Positions 15,957 through 25,362 of a DNA stretch of 64,000 bases are shown here, piece after piece. Under the pieces are notes generated by a model, which was not told the origin of the DNA, did not search any database, and worked only from the letters and a program-made list of their open reading frames with translations. Source of the DNA: a virus; IMG/VR virus record IMGVR_UViG_3300029983_000007, positions 186,001-250,000 of that record; one strand, given 5' to 3'. The translations under genes were made by a program, and so were the position numbers. The stretch's first letter is position 1; each line of letters opens with the position of its first letter.

Positions 15957-17921
15957 ATGACAAAAAGTAATAATATCAATAATGTTAAACATCCCATTAT
16001 TAGAACAAAAAGTTTACGTAATGGTTCTGTAACAAAAAACAACAAGTCATATATAAGAACATATGATTTAAGTCGTTATAGTAATGATCAGTTAGTGAAT
16101 GCATTATATAGCAAAAAGTGGAACACAAACAGAAGAAGATTTATTGCTGATATATACTATTTATTAGATGAAAGGATTGCAGCAGGAAAATGTACTAAAT
16201 ATGAAATTGACAATTTGAAATATTTAGCTAATATAAAAAAGCATAATATAGTAAAATCTGTCAATAATAATAGTAGAACAACTACCACAAATACTACAAT
16301 TCCAGTCTCTAATAGTTTAGTTAGTTTAAAATATCGTATCAATAGTTTATCAAATGAAATATTTCGTATTACTGGTGCTAGATTTAAAAAGCTAAACAGG
16401 ACTGATGATGTATCAGATAAAGCACATGTATTTTATGATCAGATTTTTGCTTCATTACATTGTATACATAATATGTTGATGGCAAAAGATAATTATAAAC
16501 ATAGTAGATATAATATGTTAACTGCAGAAACTCAAGCAGGAAAAACAGGAGTTGTTCGTAATGTAATATTTTTATTGGAAACTTATCCTAAATTGAGAGA
16601 ATATCTTGGTTTAGAATTTGGAGGTAGCGTAATAATAACTCCAATGTGTGACAATGCAAATAAAGAACAATTAAAAACTGATATTTCACATGGCGAATGC
16701 AGACAAGACAATCAAAAACTTTTAAAGTCAAAAGGAATCATGCATAATCCAGATATGCTTAGTTGGTCAAGAAATAATCAATATGGAAACTTGCATGACT
16801 GTATTATATTTGTAGATGAATCTCACTTAGCATCAGGTGTTAGTGGTGCTATGAATAGTTATCTTCAAAAAAATAATATAAATTTGAATGGCTCTACTAA
16901 TTTATCTAAAAATAACATTTTTTTATTCACAATATCAGCTACTCCATATGAAGAGCATGTTGGTAATTTGTTATTTAAAAAAAAGAATACAATAGAGTTA
17001 GCTCATGGACCTAATTATAAAGGATTGGATTATTTTTTGAAAAACAATTTTTTTAGACAATCATTTGATTTGTCAACTACTGAAGGTGAGAATCATTTTA
17101 AGAATGAAGTAGAAAGTTTCAATCATAAAATTGGTTATTATATTGTCAGAATAAATATTAGTACAGATACTGATAATTTGATACCAGAAGGATTTTCAAC
17201 TTTAACATATTTTGAGAAAGATAAAGAAGTTATTAATGAAACATTGAGAAAAATACCTGATACACCTACTCTTATATTTGTAAAAGAGAAAATGAAACAA
17301 TCATATCAATTAGATAAACAAAATATTGTAATGATGTTTGATAGATCAGTTGTTCATGATTCTGATTATAGAACAAGTTTTATTGTACAAAGTTTTGCAG
17401 GTAGATTTTGTGGATATCATAATTATAATGCTATTATATACACAGAAATAAATGATGTGAAACTTCATTTAGATTATTTAAAAAATAAAAATCATGTACC
17501 ACACTGTAAGCGTGTTAATAATGATAAGAAATTTTCATTCAAGGAAAAAAATAAATCACAGCAGTCATCATATAGTAATAAAAATGACTTATCATATGCA
17601 AATAACTTTACATTAAAGATTGGATATAAAACACAGAATGATGGTTATATAACATTAAACAATAATATCATAACAATATATTTAGATAATAAGAGGAATT
17701 TAGTATTATCTAAAAAATCAAAAGTTGAAACAGAATTTCTTTCTTCTTATATTGAAGACTATGTTGTTTGCTCAGATATTAAAACACCTTGTAATTCATT
17801 TTTAGATGCTAAGAATGCACTTGAATCGTATTGTAAGATAGTATCATCAAAAACAAAAATTGATGATGTGAAAACAAAAAATGGTAAAAAATTCATTGAA
17901 TTATTGGAGTTTAATTTTTGA
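15957..17921 (+). CDS. SF2 helicase-like ATPase
   Basis: 654 aa. A Lys/Arg/Asn-rich N-terminal 150 residues precede the motor: TAETQAGKTG (Walker A, about 189-198), IIFVDESH (Walker B, 283-290), TISATPY (326-331) and IVQSFAGRFCGY (motif VI, about 480). The C-terminal 130 residues are unassigned. The motifs fit restriction/defence-type or phage recombination helicases. It follows the CRISPR locus but has its own promoter, so a CRISPR role is only a possibility. Confidence 0.75.
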   Translation: MTKSNNINNVKHPIIRTKSLRNGSVTKNNKSYIRTYDLSRYSNDQLVNALYSKKWNTNRRRFIADIYYLLDERIAAGKCTKYEIDNLKYLANIKKHNIVKSVNNNSRTTTTNTTIPVSNSLVSLKYRINSLSNEIFRITGARFKKLNRTDDVSDKAHVFYDQIFASLHCIHNMLMAKDNYKHSRYNMLTAETQAGKTGVVRNVIFLLETYPKLREYLGLEFGGSVIITPMCDNANKEQLKTDISHGECRQDNQKLLKSKGIMHNPDMLSWSRNNQYGNLHDCIIFVDESHLASGVSGAMNSYLQKNNINLNGSTNLSKNNIFLFTISATPYEEHVGNLLFKKKNTIELAHGPNYKGLDYFLKNNFFRQSFDLSTTEGENHFKNEVESFNHKIGYYIVRINISTDTDNLIPEGFSTLTYFEKDKEVINETLRKIPDTPTLIFVKEKMKQSYQLDKQNIVMMFDRSVVHDSDYRTSFIVQSFAGRFCGYHNYNAIIYTEINDVKLHLDYLKNKNHVPHCKRVNNDKKFSFKEKNKSQQSSYSNKNDLSYANNFTLKIGYKTQNDGYITLNNNIITIYLDNKRNLVLSKKSKVETEFLSSYIEDYVVCSDIKTPCNSFLDAKNALESYCKIVSSKTKIDDVKTKNGKKFIELLEFNF

Positions 17922-17972
17922 TTTTTTATTAACTACTATTAACAAAAAAATATAAATTTATATTGTATATTT

Positions 17973-18004
17973 TTTGCTTATTTAAATAATTTTTAGTATC
18001 TTCG
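17973..18004 (+). promoter_or_regulatory. promoter of the 258-aa gene
   Basis: TTTG at 17973-17976, a 20-nt spacer and TATCTTCG at 17997-18004 (one mismatch). Confidence 0.6.
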
Positions 18005-18048
18005 ATAGAAAGATATTAATTATTAATTTAAAAATTTAAAAATATAGC

Positions 18049-18825
18049 ATGAATTTATTGAATATTGAGCAAAACGTTGAAAAACAAGTAGTAAAATGTG
18101 AACACATAGTAGGAGCAAAGATTAAAACTAAATGGACTAAAAATGATGTTATTATAGCTTTTCTTTATACAAAATTTACATTAAGAAAAGTTGGAGTTAC
18201 AGATGAAGCTACACAACTTGAGAATTTTGTTAATGAATATATTGGTTCTATTTCGAACTCATTGAAAATGGAATCACTGAATATTAAATATTTATTGTGT
18301 TTAAAACATAATGAGCAACCAGAAGGATTAGAACATTATTCAAAAACACAGGAACTTGTTGTTAATGAATATGATAAATATAGTGAGAATGAATTATCAG
18401 AAATTGTAAACTTAATATTAGACAGTATGACTGAAGAAGAAAAATTGAAAAACATGGAAATGGCGGATGGAGTTAATGCAGAGATTAATGCAGAGAAAGA
18501 AAAACATCGTTTAGAAGTTCTTGCAAAAAAAGAAGAGAAAGCAAGATTAGCTCTTGTTAAAAAAACTCAGAAAGAAAAATACACAACCACATCAACAGAT
18601 TATAAGCCAATGACATTTAAGCAGATGAATCCATCCAAGAAAAAATATGTTGCTAGCATTGTGAGTAATGTATTTGCAAATATTGGAGATGTTCTTGATC
18701 ACAAAAAATATGGCAAAGGCTCTGTTAAAGATATAGTTGGAGACAGAATTACAATTAACTTTCGTGATAAAGCAGTAGGAAGTAAAATTTTATTGTTTGA
18801 TGAAAAGTTTTTCAATTTAGTTTAA
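18049..18825 (+). CDS. hypothetical protein with a UvrD/PcrA-type C-terminal domain, copy 1
   Basis: 258 aa. N-terminal helical part with KTKWTKNDVIIAFLYTKF, SLKMESLNIKYLLCLKHNE and a highly charged Lys/Glu linker. The last 50 residues (DVLDHKKYGKGSVKDIVGDRITINF) read like the small Tudor-like domain at the end of UvrD/PcrA helicases, used there for RNA-polymerase contact. A paralogue lies at 23223. Function unknown. Confidence 0.8.
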   Translation: MNLLNIEQNVEKQVVKCEHIVGAKIKTKWTKNDVIIAFLYTKFTLRKVGVTDEATQLENFVNEYIGSISNSLKMESLNIKYLLCLKHNEQPEGLEHYSKTQELVVNEYDKYSENELSEIVNLILDSMTEEEKLKNMEMADGVNAEINAEKEKHRLEVLAKKEEKARLALVKKTQKEKYTTTSTDYKPMTFKQMNPSKKKYVASIVSNVFANIGDVLDHKKYGKGSVKDIVGDRITINFRDKAVGSKILLFDEKFFNLV

Positions 18826-18835
18826 ATAATATTAA

Positions 18836-18877
18836 ATGCAAGAAAACACCAGATTTAATCTTGTGTTTTTCTTGCAT
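18836..18877 (+). terminator. terminator-like hairpin
   Basis: ATGCAAGAAAACAC pairs with GTGTTTTTCTTGCAT (one bulge) after the 258-aa gene. The 3' arm contains the T run and also the -33 element of the next promoter. Confidence 0.7.
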
Positions 18878-18902
18878 AATTGAATTATTATTAGTATATT
18901 TG
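18871..18902 (+). promoter_or_regulatory. promoter of the lipoprotein operon
   Basis: CTTG at 18871-18874, a 20-nt spacer and TATATTTG at 18895-18902; 25 nt before the first lipoprotein start. Confidence 0.65.
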
Positions 18903-18926
18903 TATATAAAATAATAATAATAAAAT

Positions 18927-19304
18927 ATGATTTATAGAAAAATAATATTAATATTAATCTGTGTTATTTTTAGTATATCATGTACAAGTAAAAAAGACAG
19001 AAGAACTGAAAAATATATTGAAAGTAGTCTAATATCAAAAATATCTGAATATCAAAAAAACAATAATATTTATGCTACATATACATATGATGAAATGAAA
19101 TCATCTATTGTTAATGATAGTATAAGTTTTTATGTTTTAAATTATGATATTACTGATATGTATGGTATAAAAAGAAAATCTTTTGTTTATGGATATTTCA
19201 ATATGAATACTGGATATGATGTGACAGATGAAGATGGTTATAATGATGATAGTGATGATAGTTATGATAGTTATGATAGATTTATGAATACCCAAATTTT
19301 TTAA
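18927..19304 (+). CDS. putative lipoprotein, 125 aa
   Basis: Signal peptide IILILICVIFSIS ending in a lipobox with Cys19 (SISC), so probably lipid-anchored in the host envelope. The mature part is charged and ends in an Asp/Ser/Tyr-rich tail (DDSDDSYDSYDRF). Phage lipoproteins can act in superinfection exclusion (general knowledge; not shown here). Confidence 0.78.
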   Translation: MIYRKIILILICVIFSISCTSKKDRRTEKYIESSLISKISEYQKNNNIYATYTYDEMKSSIVNDSISFYVLNYDITDMYGIKRKSFVYGYFNMNTGYDVTDEDGYNDDSDDSYDSYDRFMNTQIF

Positions 19305-19308
19305 TGTT

Positions 19309-19677
19309 ATGGTGCTTGGTAAATTATATCGTAAAGATTTAAATAAAAATGAAAAACAAGTTTATGATCATGTTAAAAAATTGAGACACGGTGAACTTGT
19401 TGGATTCACAATAGGTAATAAAAATGGTGATGATTCTTTTATTTGGAAACTAAATTTTAATGGAATAGAAAAATGTGAATTATATGGCAAATCACTCTAT
19501 GATAATAAACAATATTCTTTTAAATTTGTAACTGAATATGATGGTTACACAAGTAAATTGTCTAATTTTGATTATATGCTAATATATGTAATGAATTGGT
19601 ATTATAATTGTATTGATGAATATTTGATAATATCTTCACGTAGGAAAAAATTAATTCAAATTAATAACAAACTATAA
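19309..19677 (+). CDS. hypothetical protein, 122 aa
   Basis: Starts 4 nt after the lipoprotein stop. Body has KKLRHGELVGFTIGNKNGDDSF and an aromatic-rich second half. It ends SSRRKKLIQINNKL, a tag B-like basic end. Unrecognised. Confidence 0.7.
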   Translation: MVLGKLYRKDLNKNEKQVYDHVKKLRHGELVGFTIGNKNGDDSFIWKLNFNGIEKCELYGKSLYDNKQYSFKFVTEYDGYTSKLSNFDYMLIYVMNWYYNCIDEYLIISSRRKKLIQINNKL

Positions 19678-19731
19678 TATTTACAACTATTTAAAAACCT
19701 CATACTGATTAGGTTAAGTGTAATTTTAATT

Positions 19732-20241
19732 ATGAAAAAAATTGGAATATTTTTGTTGTGTATTTTATTTTTAGTGTCATGTCAACTAAATGATTCAAAA
19801 AAAACGGAAGAATGTAAAGTTGAAAAACAAAATTTTAAAGGTTTTTGTGATTTAATGATTGGTTCAGATTTCAAATCTATACCATCATATAATAAATTTA
19901 AAAAAACGAATGAAGATTTGTATTATGCTGATACATATGAATTATCTAAAGATATTGGTTGTGTTTCTTTTGTTCGTGTTATGCTGAAAAATGGTAGAAT
20001 AAAGGATGTAGGATTTACAAGCAGCAGCATATCAAATAAAAATAAATTAGATTCATGCTTTAAATCATATAATTCAATCTATTTAAATCTTTCACCTTCT
20101 AATAAAAATAGAAAAGACTATAAATCAAATGATGATGTCATAATAACAACATTAATATTAAATAGTGAATATTTATATCATATGTATGGTCATAATCCAA
20201 TTAATTATTTTTATTTTGATTCAACTGGATTAGGTATCTGA
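19732..20241 (+). CDS. putative lipoprotein, 169 aa
   Basis: Signal peptide KIGIFLLCILFLVSC with Cys17 as the likely lipidation site. The mature domain contains GFCDLMIGSDFKSIP and several Cys, typical of small secreted domains of unknown function. Ends at a terminator. Confidence 0.78.
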   Translation: MKKIGIFLLCILFLVSCQLNDSKKTEECKVEKQNFKGFCDLMIGSDFKSIPSYNKFKKTNEDLYYADTYELSKDIGCVSFVRVMLKNGRIKDVGFTSSSISNKNKLDSCFKSYNSIYLNLSPSNKNRKDYKSNDDVIITTLILNSEYLYHMYGHNPINYFYFDSTGLGI

Positions 20242-20256
20242 TTAATATCTGGTAAT

Positions 20257-20290
20257 AAAAAAGAGAATATTTTAATATTCTCTTTTTTTT
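20257..20290 (+). terminator. intrinsic terminator after the lipoprotein operon
   Basis: AAAAAAGAGAATATT / AATATTCTCTTTTTT with a very short loop and a T run. Confidence 0.82.
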
Positions 20291-20312
20291 ATATATACAA
20301 CAAAAAAATCTC

Positions 20313-20573
20313 ATGAAAATATATAATTGTTTAAAAAAGGTAAATACTGAGGTTGAACCAACTGAAGTTGAATGTAGTCAAGCTGAATATTGTCCAACAT
20401 ATTTAGCATATTTAGGTAAATATGGTGAAGGATCAAAAGAAATTAAAATATGCAAAAATTCAGATTCTGGATATTGTACTAAATATCATCTCATAAATCA
20501 ATATAAATGGAATGAATTGACTGATGAAGAAAAAATAAAATTGGTAAAAAATATTATCATAAAGGAAGAATAA
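20313..20573 (+). CDS. Cys-containing hypothetical protein, 86 aa
   Basis: Five Cys (positions 6, 21, 27, 47, 55) in an otherwise polar sequence ending EEKIKLVKNIIIKEE; a small metal-binding fold is plausible. It ends 1 nt before the convergent neighbour. Confidence 0.7.
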   Translation: MKIYNCLKKVNTEVEPTEVECSQAEYCPTYLAYLGKYGEGSKEIKICKNSDSGYCTKYHLINQYKWNELTDEEKIKLVKNIIIKEE

Positions 20574-20574
20574 T

Positions 20575-20829
20575 TTAATATTCTAAATCATTAGAGTTTA
20601 ATTTGTCAATTTTGTCTTTTCTATCTTTTAATAAGAAATATTTATTCTCATCTACAAATAATCTACAAGATATACTATCATTAACTATATCATTAAAATA
20701 TGGACTATTTAAATTGTCACATGTTGTGTGAGTACTCTCATTATTATTAAATTCTTTACATAAATCATCTAGTAATATTGAAGTGTGTGAGTATTTTGAA
20801 TACATACAGTTTAAGCAGTTATCATTCAT
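20575..20829 (-). CDS. Cys-containing hypothetical protein, 84 aa
   Basis: CLNC near the N-terminus plus three more Cys (LDDLCKEF, TTCDN, SISCRLF), so possibly metal-binding. It ends KDRKDKIDKLNSNDLEY, a weak tag B. Follows the ankyrin gene by 13 nt. Confidence 0.7.
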   Translation of the reverse strand: MNDNCLNCMYSKYSHTSILLDDLCKEFNNNESTHTTCDNLNSPYFNDIVNDSISCRLFVDENKYFLLKDRKDKIDKLNSNDLEY

Positions 20830-20842
20830 GTGTTGTTTTTTA

Positions 20843-22015
20843 TTATAGGTTAAATTTACTTGTATTTATTAAATAATCAAATTCTTTCTCTATTTTAGGA
20901 TTTAAAATGTCTTTAATATATTTTAAATTATCTATGTTGTCATCTAATATTGTTTTCTGATAGTCATATGATTTTAATATACTAATATCCATATGTCTTA
21001 ATTTTGATATGATAGATGGATATTGTTTCATTTTATTAATCCAAAAATCCTCATTGTAATTAGTTATGAATTCAGTAGTGAATGAATTTTCATATTTACC
21101 ATCATAATTACTTATAATCCAATATGCTAATTCTAAATACTTTGTACTTAAAATTTTACCATTTCTATAATACTTAAAAGGTAATCCTTGTATTATAGAA
21201 TAACCTTTATCTTTTACTTTATCAAGTATAACTCTTACAAATCTATCTAATTTTTCACTTATCATTAATGAAATCAAGTTATCTAATCTATATTGATATT
21301 TATCTTCTGAATGTGTAGCATATGAAGAAAATGAATAATCTTCCTCAATATTTTTAGAGTTAACTAAAAATGATACCGCATCTAAATTACCTTTATGAAT
21401 AACATTATAAATATGCCTATATGTTACTGGTACTCCTAAATTGATTAGATATTTTATAACATCAGGTTTGTCGTTGTATTTTGTTGCATAATCTATACAA
21501 TTTTCTGGTGCTCGTGAAAATGTAGCATCTTTCTTTTTATTCGGATCTAATCCTGTGCTAATTAAAAACTTAACAATATCTAATTTTCCTTTAAAACAAG
21601 CAGTCATTAATAAATCTTGATTGAAAGTTACTCCTAAATCTTTTAATAATTTGAATTTTTTGACATCTGAATTATGGTATACAAGATTATTTAAAAATTC
21701 TGGTTCTTTAATTAATGCTTTATAAATATTATCATTTTTTAATATAGATTTGAAATAAATATAAGGTAGTTCACAAACTGCTGTGTTATTTTTTGAAAAT
21801 TTTTTTGCTGGTACATAATCAACTAATTTGACTGCTAATTCTGGAAGCTCTCTACAAGCAAAATAGAATAATCTATCTTCTTCGTATTCTGTTATATTCT
21901 TTGTGTTGATAATATTTATATAATGATTAACATCAATAATAGATTTAAAATCTTCATAAAAGCTATAAAATACTGGCTTTGTCTTTTTCTCATATATTTT
22001 AAAATTTGTTATCAT
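20843..22015 (-). CDS. ankyrin-repeat protein with both tag A ends
   Basis: 390 aa from the ATG at 22015, chosen because the protein then starts MITNFKIYE, a tag A N-terminus; the frame stays open to 22036. Ankyrin-type units are visible, e.g. LLMTACFKGKLDIVKFLISTG and a HKGNLDAVSFLVNS unit. It ends INTSKFNL (tag A). Ankyrin proteins mediate protein binding; in phages they may engage host factors (inference). Confidence 0.78.
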   Translation of the reverse strand: MITNFKIYEKKTKPVFYSFYEDFKSIIDVNHYINIINTKNITEYEEDRLFYFACRELPELAVKLVDYVPAKKFSKNNTAVCELPYIYFKSILKNDNIYKALIKEPEFLNNLVYHNSDVKKFKLLKDLGVTFNQDLLMTACFKGKLDIVKFLISTGLDPNKKKDATFSRAPENCIDYATKYNDKPDVIKYLINLGVPVTYRHIYNVIHKGNLDAVSFLVNSKNIEEDYSFSSYATHSEDKYQYRLDNLISLMISEKLDRFVRVILDKVKDKGYSIIQGLPFKYYRNGKILSTKYLELAYWIISNYDGKYENSFTTEFITNYNEDFWINKMKQYPSIISKLRHMDISILKSYDYQKTILDDNIDNLKYIKDILNPKIEKEFDYLINTSKFNL

Positions 22016-22037
22016 ATCATTATATATAAAAAACAAT

Positions 22038-22799
22038 TTAAAATTTTCTTTCGGTTTCCATTCTTTTCAATGTTTCATATGGTGTTTCTCCTTTTTTCAT
22101 TGTGTAGCTACATCCAGTTGTACCTCCTTTCCAGGTACCTTTTCTTTCACCTATATCATCACTAAATTCTATTTCAATGTCTTTCCTTATTAATCTAATA
22201 TACTTCAACCAAGTGAGCCATTTCCATCTCCATTCTCTTTCTTCTACTCTAATAGTTGCTAAACAATTTTGTTCTTCACCATATTTTGTTGTATATTTGT
22301 AAGTATATGTTTCAGAAAAAATAATATCTTTCCATTTTGGATGATTCCAAAACTCCATATTCCTTGATTTTCTTGTTTCACTAAGCCAAGTACCATCTTT
22401 GACTAGACAGCTTGTTCTTATCCATTCCCAATGCCAAGGTAGATAAAAAGATTTGTATGTATAACCATAATTTACACTAAATTGCTTATCAGAAAAAGAT
22501 ATACCATATGTTGGTGGAGTAGATTCATCATATAGATTCTTAGTGTATTTTATTTCTATTTTTGATTTTTTATCAGACAATGTTGATAATTTATCTTTTC
22601 TAATATCTTTAATACTTTTTTTTATTTTAATTTTTTTATAATGTCTCCATGGTAGATTTATAAACAATTTCCCCCATATAAAATATATTTGAAGATTTGG
22701 ACTTGGATCAAAATATCCTGCTATATGGTATTTTAAACTAAAACCACTCCAATCAGGAGTAAATTCAATATATTTATTTTTAAATGGTTTCAACTTCAA
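22038..22799 (-). CDS. Trp-rich conserved phage protein, 253 aa
   Basis: Very Trp/Tyr-rich (FTPDWSGFSLKYHIAGY; YLPWHWEW; WRWKWLTWLKYI). The end WKGGTTGCSYTMKKGETP followed by LKRMETERKF is a pattern I associate with a widely spread phage hypothetical protein. No enzymatic motif recognised. Confidence 0.8.
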   Translation of the reverse strand: MKLKPFKNKYIEFTPDWSGFSLKYHIAGYFDPSPNLQIYFIWGKLFINLPWRHYKKIKIKKSIKDIRKDKLSTLSDKKSKIEIKYTKNLYDESTPPTYGISFSDKQFSVNYGYTYKSFYLPWHWEWIRTSCLVKDGTWLSETRKSRNMEFWNHPKWKDIIFSETYTYKYTTKYGEEQNCLATIRVEEREWRWKWLTWLKYIRLIRKDIEIEFSDDIGERKGTWKGGTTGCSYTMKKGETPYETLKRMETERKF

Positions 22800-23094
22800 G
22801 TCTTGTTAATTTTATTATTCTTTTAACTAATATAATATTCTCTGGTAATTTTATGTTGTATAATTTTGTTAATGTGTCTTGTTTGAAATGAAATCCGTGA
22901 TCATAATCATATGCAATTTTTGCAAATTCGTCACCAGCATTCATCCAATCCATCCATTCAACTCCGCTATTATCTAAGCCATATGAAACACATTGTTTAT
23001 ATAGTTTCAATATTGCTGTTCTATTTTTTATAAATTTAGAGTAGTTGGTTTCTCTTTCGTCGTATTCCATGTTCATATTAGTATAAAATATCAA
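22780..23094 (-). CDS. hypothetical protein, 104 aa
   Basis: First gene of a short minus operon; overlaps the Trp-rich gene by 20 nt. Contains VEWMDWMNAGDEFAKIAYDYDHGF. Alternative ATGs at codons 7 and 9 leave the exact start open. Unrecognised. Confidence 0.65.
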   Translation of the reverse strand: MIFYTNMNMEYDERETNYSKFIKNRTAILKLYKQCVSYGLDNSGVEWMDWMNAGDEFAKIAYDYDHGFHFKQDTLTKLYNIKLPENIILVKRIIKLTRLEVETI

Positions 23095-23222
23095 ATATGT
23101 TTTTAAATCTGATATATTTAATAGTAAAGATAGTAAAGATAGTAAAAATAATTTGAATTAAAAACACAAAAATTAAATATGTTTTTCAAAAAATTATATA
23201 TACTGAAAAATAACAGTTAAAT

Positions 23223-23972
23223 ATGAGAAATTTGAAGAGTTTTAACCAAATGTTTGAATATGCCACAGGTAATAAATTGAAAAATAGATGGACAAAAAAT
23301 GATGTAATTATTGCATTATATTATGAAAAATTTGGATTGAGTAAAATTGGCATTGAAGATAGTAAAGTTGAAACCTTTGTGAATAAATATATTGGTTCAA
23401 ATGAACCGTCATTAAAGATGGAAGCACTAAATATAAGATATGCATTAGGAATAAAACATAATGAAGAACCAGAAGGATTATCAAGATATTCAAAAACTTG
23501 TATGGTAGTAGTAGATGAATATGATAGTTACACTGAATCAGAATTGAGAGAAATAGTAGAAGATATTATAGACAATACTACAGAAGAACAAATAGCTATA
23601 AATGTATCACAGGCTGAAAATCAAAGAGAAGAAGTTCTTAAAAGAAGAGAAGCAAAAAGAAAAGAAAAAGAACTTAATCCAAGTAGAAGAAGAGGAAGAC
23701 CAAGTCTTAGTGATGTTGAGATGAAACCTATGCCTAATGATGATTCAACTGATTCATATGGTAGACCAATATCTAAACTTGATAATATACAAACAGATGA
23801 ACAATCATTTGTTCAAGTTGGAGATGTACTTAATCATATTAAATTTGGTAGAGGTGAAGTAATGTCAGTAAATGGTAATTTGATTGAATTGGATTTCTTT
23901 GAAAATGATTTAGGATTAAAAAAAGTAGTATTTAAACCTGAATTATTTAAATGGACACCTGATTCATTCTAA
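23223..23972 (+). CDS. hypothetical protein with a UvrD/PcrA-type C-terminal domain, copy 2
   Basis: 249 aa paralogue of the 18049 gene: NRWTKNDVIIALYYEKFG, SLKMEALNIRYALGIKHNEE, a basic linker with KRREAKRKEKELNPSRRRGR, and the terminal domain DVLNHIKFGRGEVMSVNGN. The two copies share both domains and differ most in the linker, which here carries an AT-hook-like RRRGRP. A DNA- or RNA-polymerase-associated role is possible. Confidence 0.8.
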   Translation: MRNLKSFNQMFEYATGNKLKNRWTKNDVIIALYYEKFGLSKIGIEDSKVETFVNKYIGSNEPSLKMEALNIRYALGIKHNEEPEGLSRYSKTCMVVVDEYDSYTESELREIVEDIIDNTTEEQIAINVSQAENQREEVLKRREAKRKEKELNPSRRRGRPSLSDVEMKPMPNDDSTDSYGRPISKLDNIQTDEQSFVQVGDVLNHIKFGRGEVMSVNGNLIELDFFENDLGLKKVVFKPELFKWTPDSF

Positions 23973-24027
23973 ATGAACCTTTAAAAATAAATATATAAAT
24001 AAAAATTCAAAAAACAAAAGAATTATT

Positions 24028-25362
24028 ATGACGCAAATAATCAAACTAAACAATCAACCTGAAAACTTAATCAGTCAATTAAAAGACAAAGAATTATTAA
24101 TATATGAAGATATTCAAGGCTCTCAAATATTTGTAAAATGGGATGGTACAAAATTCTTAATAAGACCAAAATCAATTAGTAACACAGATCTAAATTTTGT
24201 AGATCTGGCTATTCAAAAGTATTATAATAATGTATTTCAATATATTTATACCCTTCCCGATTTTGTAACTAATTTACTATCAAAGAATTGGTGGTTCTGT
24301 TTTGAGTATTTTCCAGATAATCAACCAGGTAACATAGAATATAAAAAAATTCCAAAGAACAATCTAATTTTAACTTGTATAGTTAAAGGTACAAAATATA
24401 AATATAATTATAATGAGATATTAGAATACTCTAAATTATTTAATGTAGATTCTTTACCAGTGATATTTAAAGGTAAATTGAACGATAAACAGTTAGAAGT
24501 GATAAACTTGTTCTTACATACATCAGAAGAAGATTTGGAGTATGTTTATGGTGAGTCTAACTTTGCATATTTTTTCTATAAGATATTAAATCCTCAATTA
24601 AATAATTCATTTTTAATGGATGGCTTCAATGACAATTTGGAAAAAATAATAGTTAGAATAAATGGTGATGATGAATTTTCATTTGAGATATTAAATCCAT
24701 CTTATGAAAGAATGAATCTTGATAGTAAAACAGATTACTTAGAAAATTATTCATTAATATTGCTAAATTTTTTAGAATTCATACAACTAATAAGTTTTGA
24801 GAAAGTTAAGCTTAAAGAAATAACAAAAGAAGAATTATATATTGAATTAATTTCAGCTATATTTAATGATTATGTTGAAAATATTACTAAAGAAATAAAG
24901 GATTGGAATTTAGCTATTCCTACATTTTTCTCAGAAGATAAATTTAAAATTAATACATTTTTGTTGAAAAATGATAAAACTATTGATTATATAAAATCTG
25001 ATGATAAAATTGAGTATATTTTTAAACTTATTTTGAGTTCATTTAATAAGAAATTGAAGAAGCCTATTGGCATTTTTAATGATAAAACACTAGAATTGTT
25101 TAATAGTGACGTAGATAAAATATCTATTTATTTAGATAATATATTAAAAGTAAATCGTGAATATTTACTTAAAAATAATGATTTGTTGAATTTTAAGGAT
25201 TATTTCAATGTTAATTTCAACACTGATTATAATGATATGATTTATCCAGATGTTTCAAAATTAGGTGCAGAAATACCATCAGGAGGAGAAAAAAAGAAAG
25301 AAAATCCAAAAGACACATTAAAAGGTGGTATACCAATTGATTTAAAGAAAGGTAAATTCTAA
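24028..25362 (+). CDS. ligase/nucleotidyltransferase-like phage protein, motif I altered
   Basis: 444 aa. The start YEDIQGSQIFVKWDGTKFLI and RPKSI, later WWFCFEYFPDN and LILTCIVKG, follow the order of motifs in polynucleotide ligase-like proteins found in T4-type phages. The expected Lys of K-x-D-G is not seen in EDIQGSQ; if KWDG is the true motif I it is shifted. So it is either catalytically dead or not a ligase. The C-terminal 200 residues are helical, ending in a Gly/Lys-rich tail. Confidence 0.45.
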   Translation: MTQIIKLNNQPENLISQLKDKELLIYEDIQGSQIFVKWDGTKFLIRPKSISNTDLNFVDLAIQKYYNNVFQYIYTLPDFVTNLLSKNWWFCFEYFPDNQPGNIEYKKIPKNNLILTCIVKGTKYKYNYNEILEYSKLFNVDSLPVIFKGKLNDKQLEVINLFLHTSEEDLEYVYGESNFAYFFYKILNPQLNNSFLMDGFNDNLEKIIVRINGDDEFSFEILNPSYERMNLDSKTDYLENYSLILLNFLEFIQLISFEKVKLKEITKEELYIELISAIFNDYVENITKEIKDWNLAIPTFFSEDKFKINTFLLKNDKTIDYIKSDDKIEYIFKLILSSFNKKLKKPIGIFNDKTLELFNSDVDKISIYLDNILKVNREYLLKNNDLLNFKDYFNVNFNTDYNDMIYPDVSKLGAEIPSGGEKKKENPKDTLKGGIPIDLKKGKF

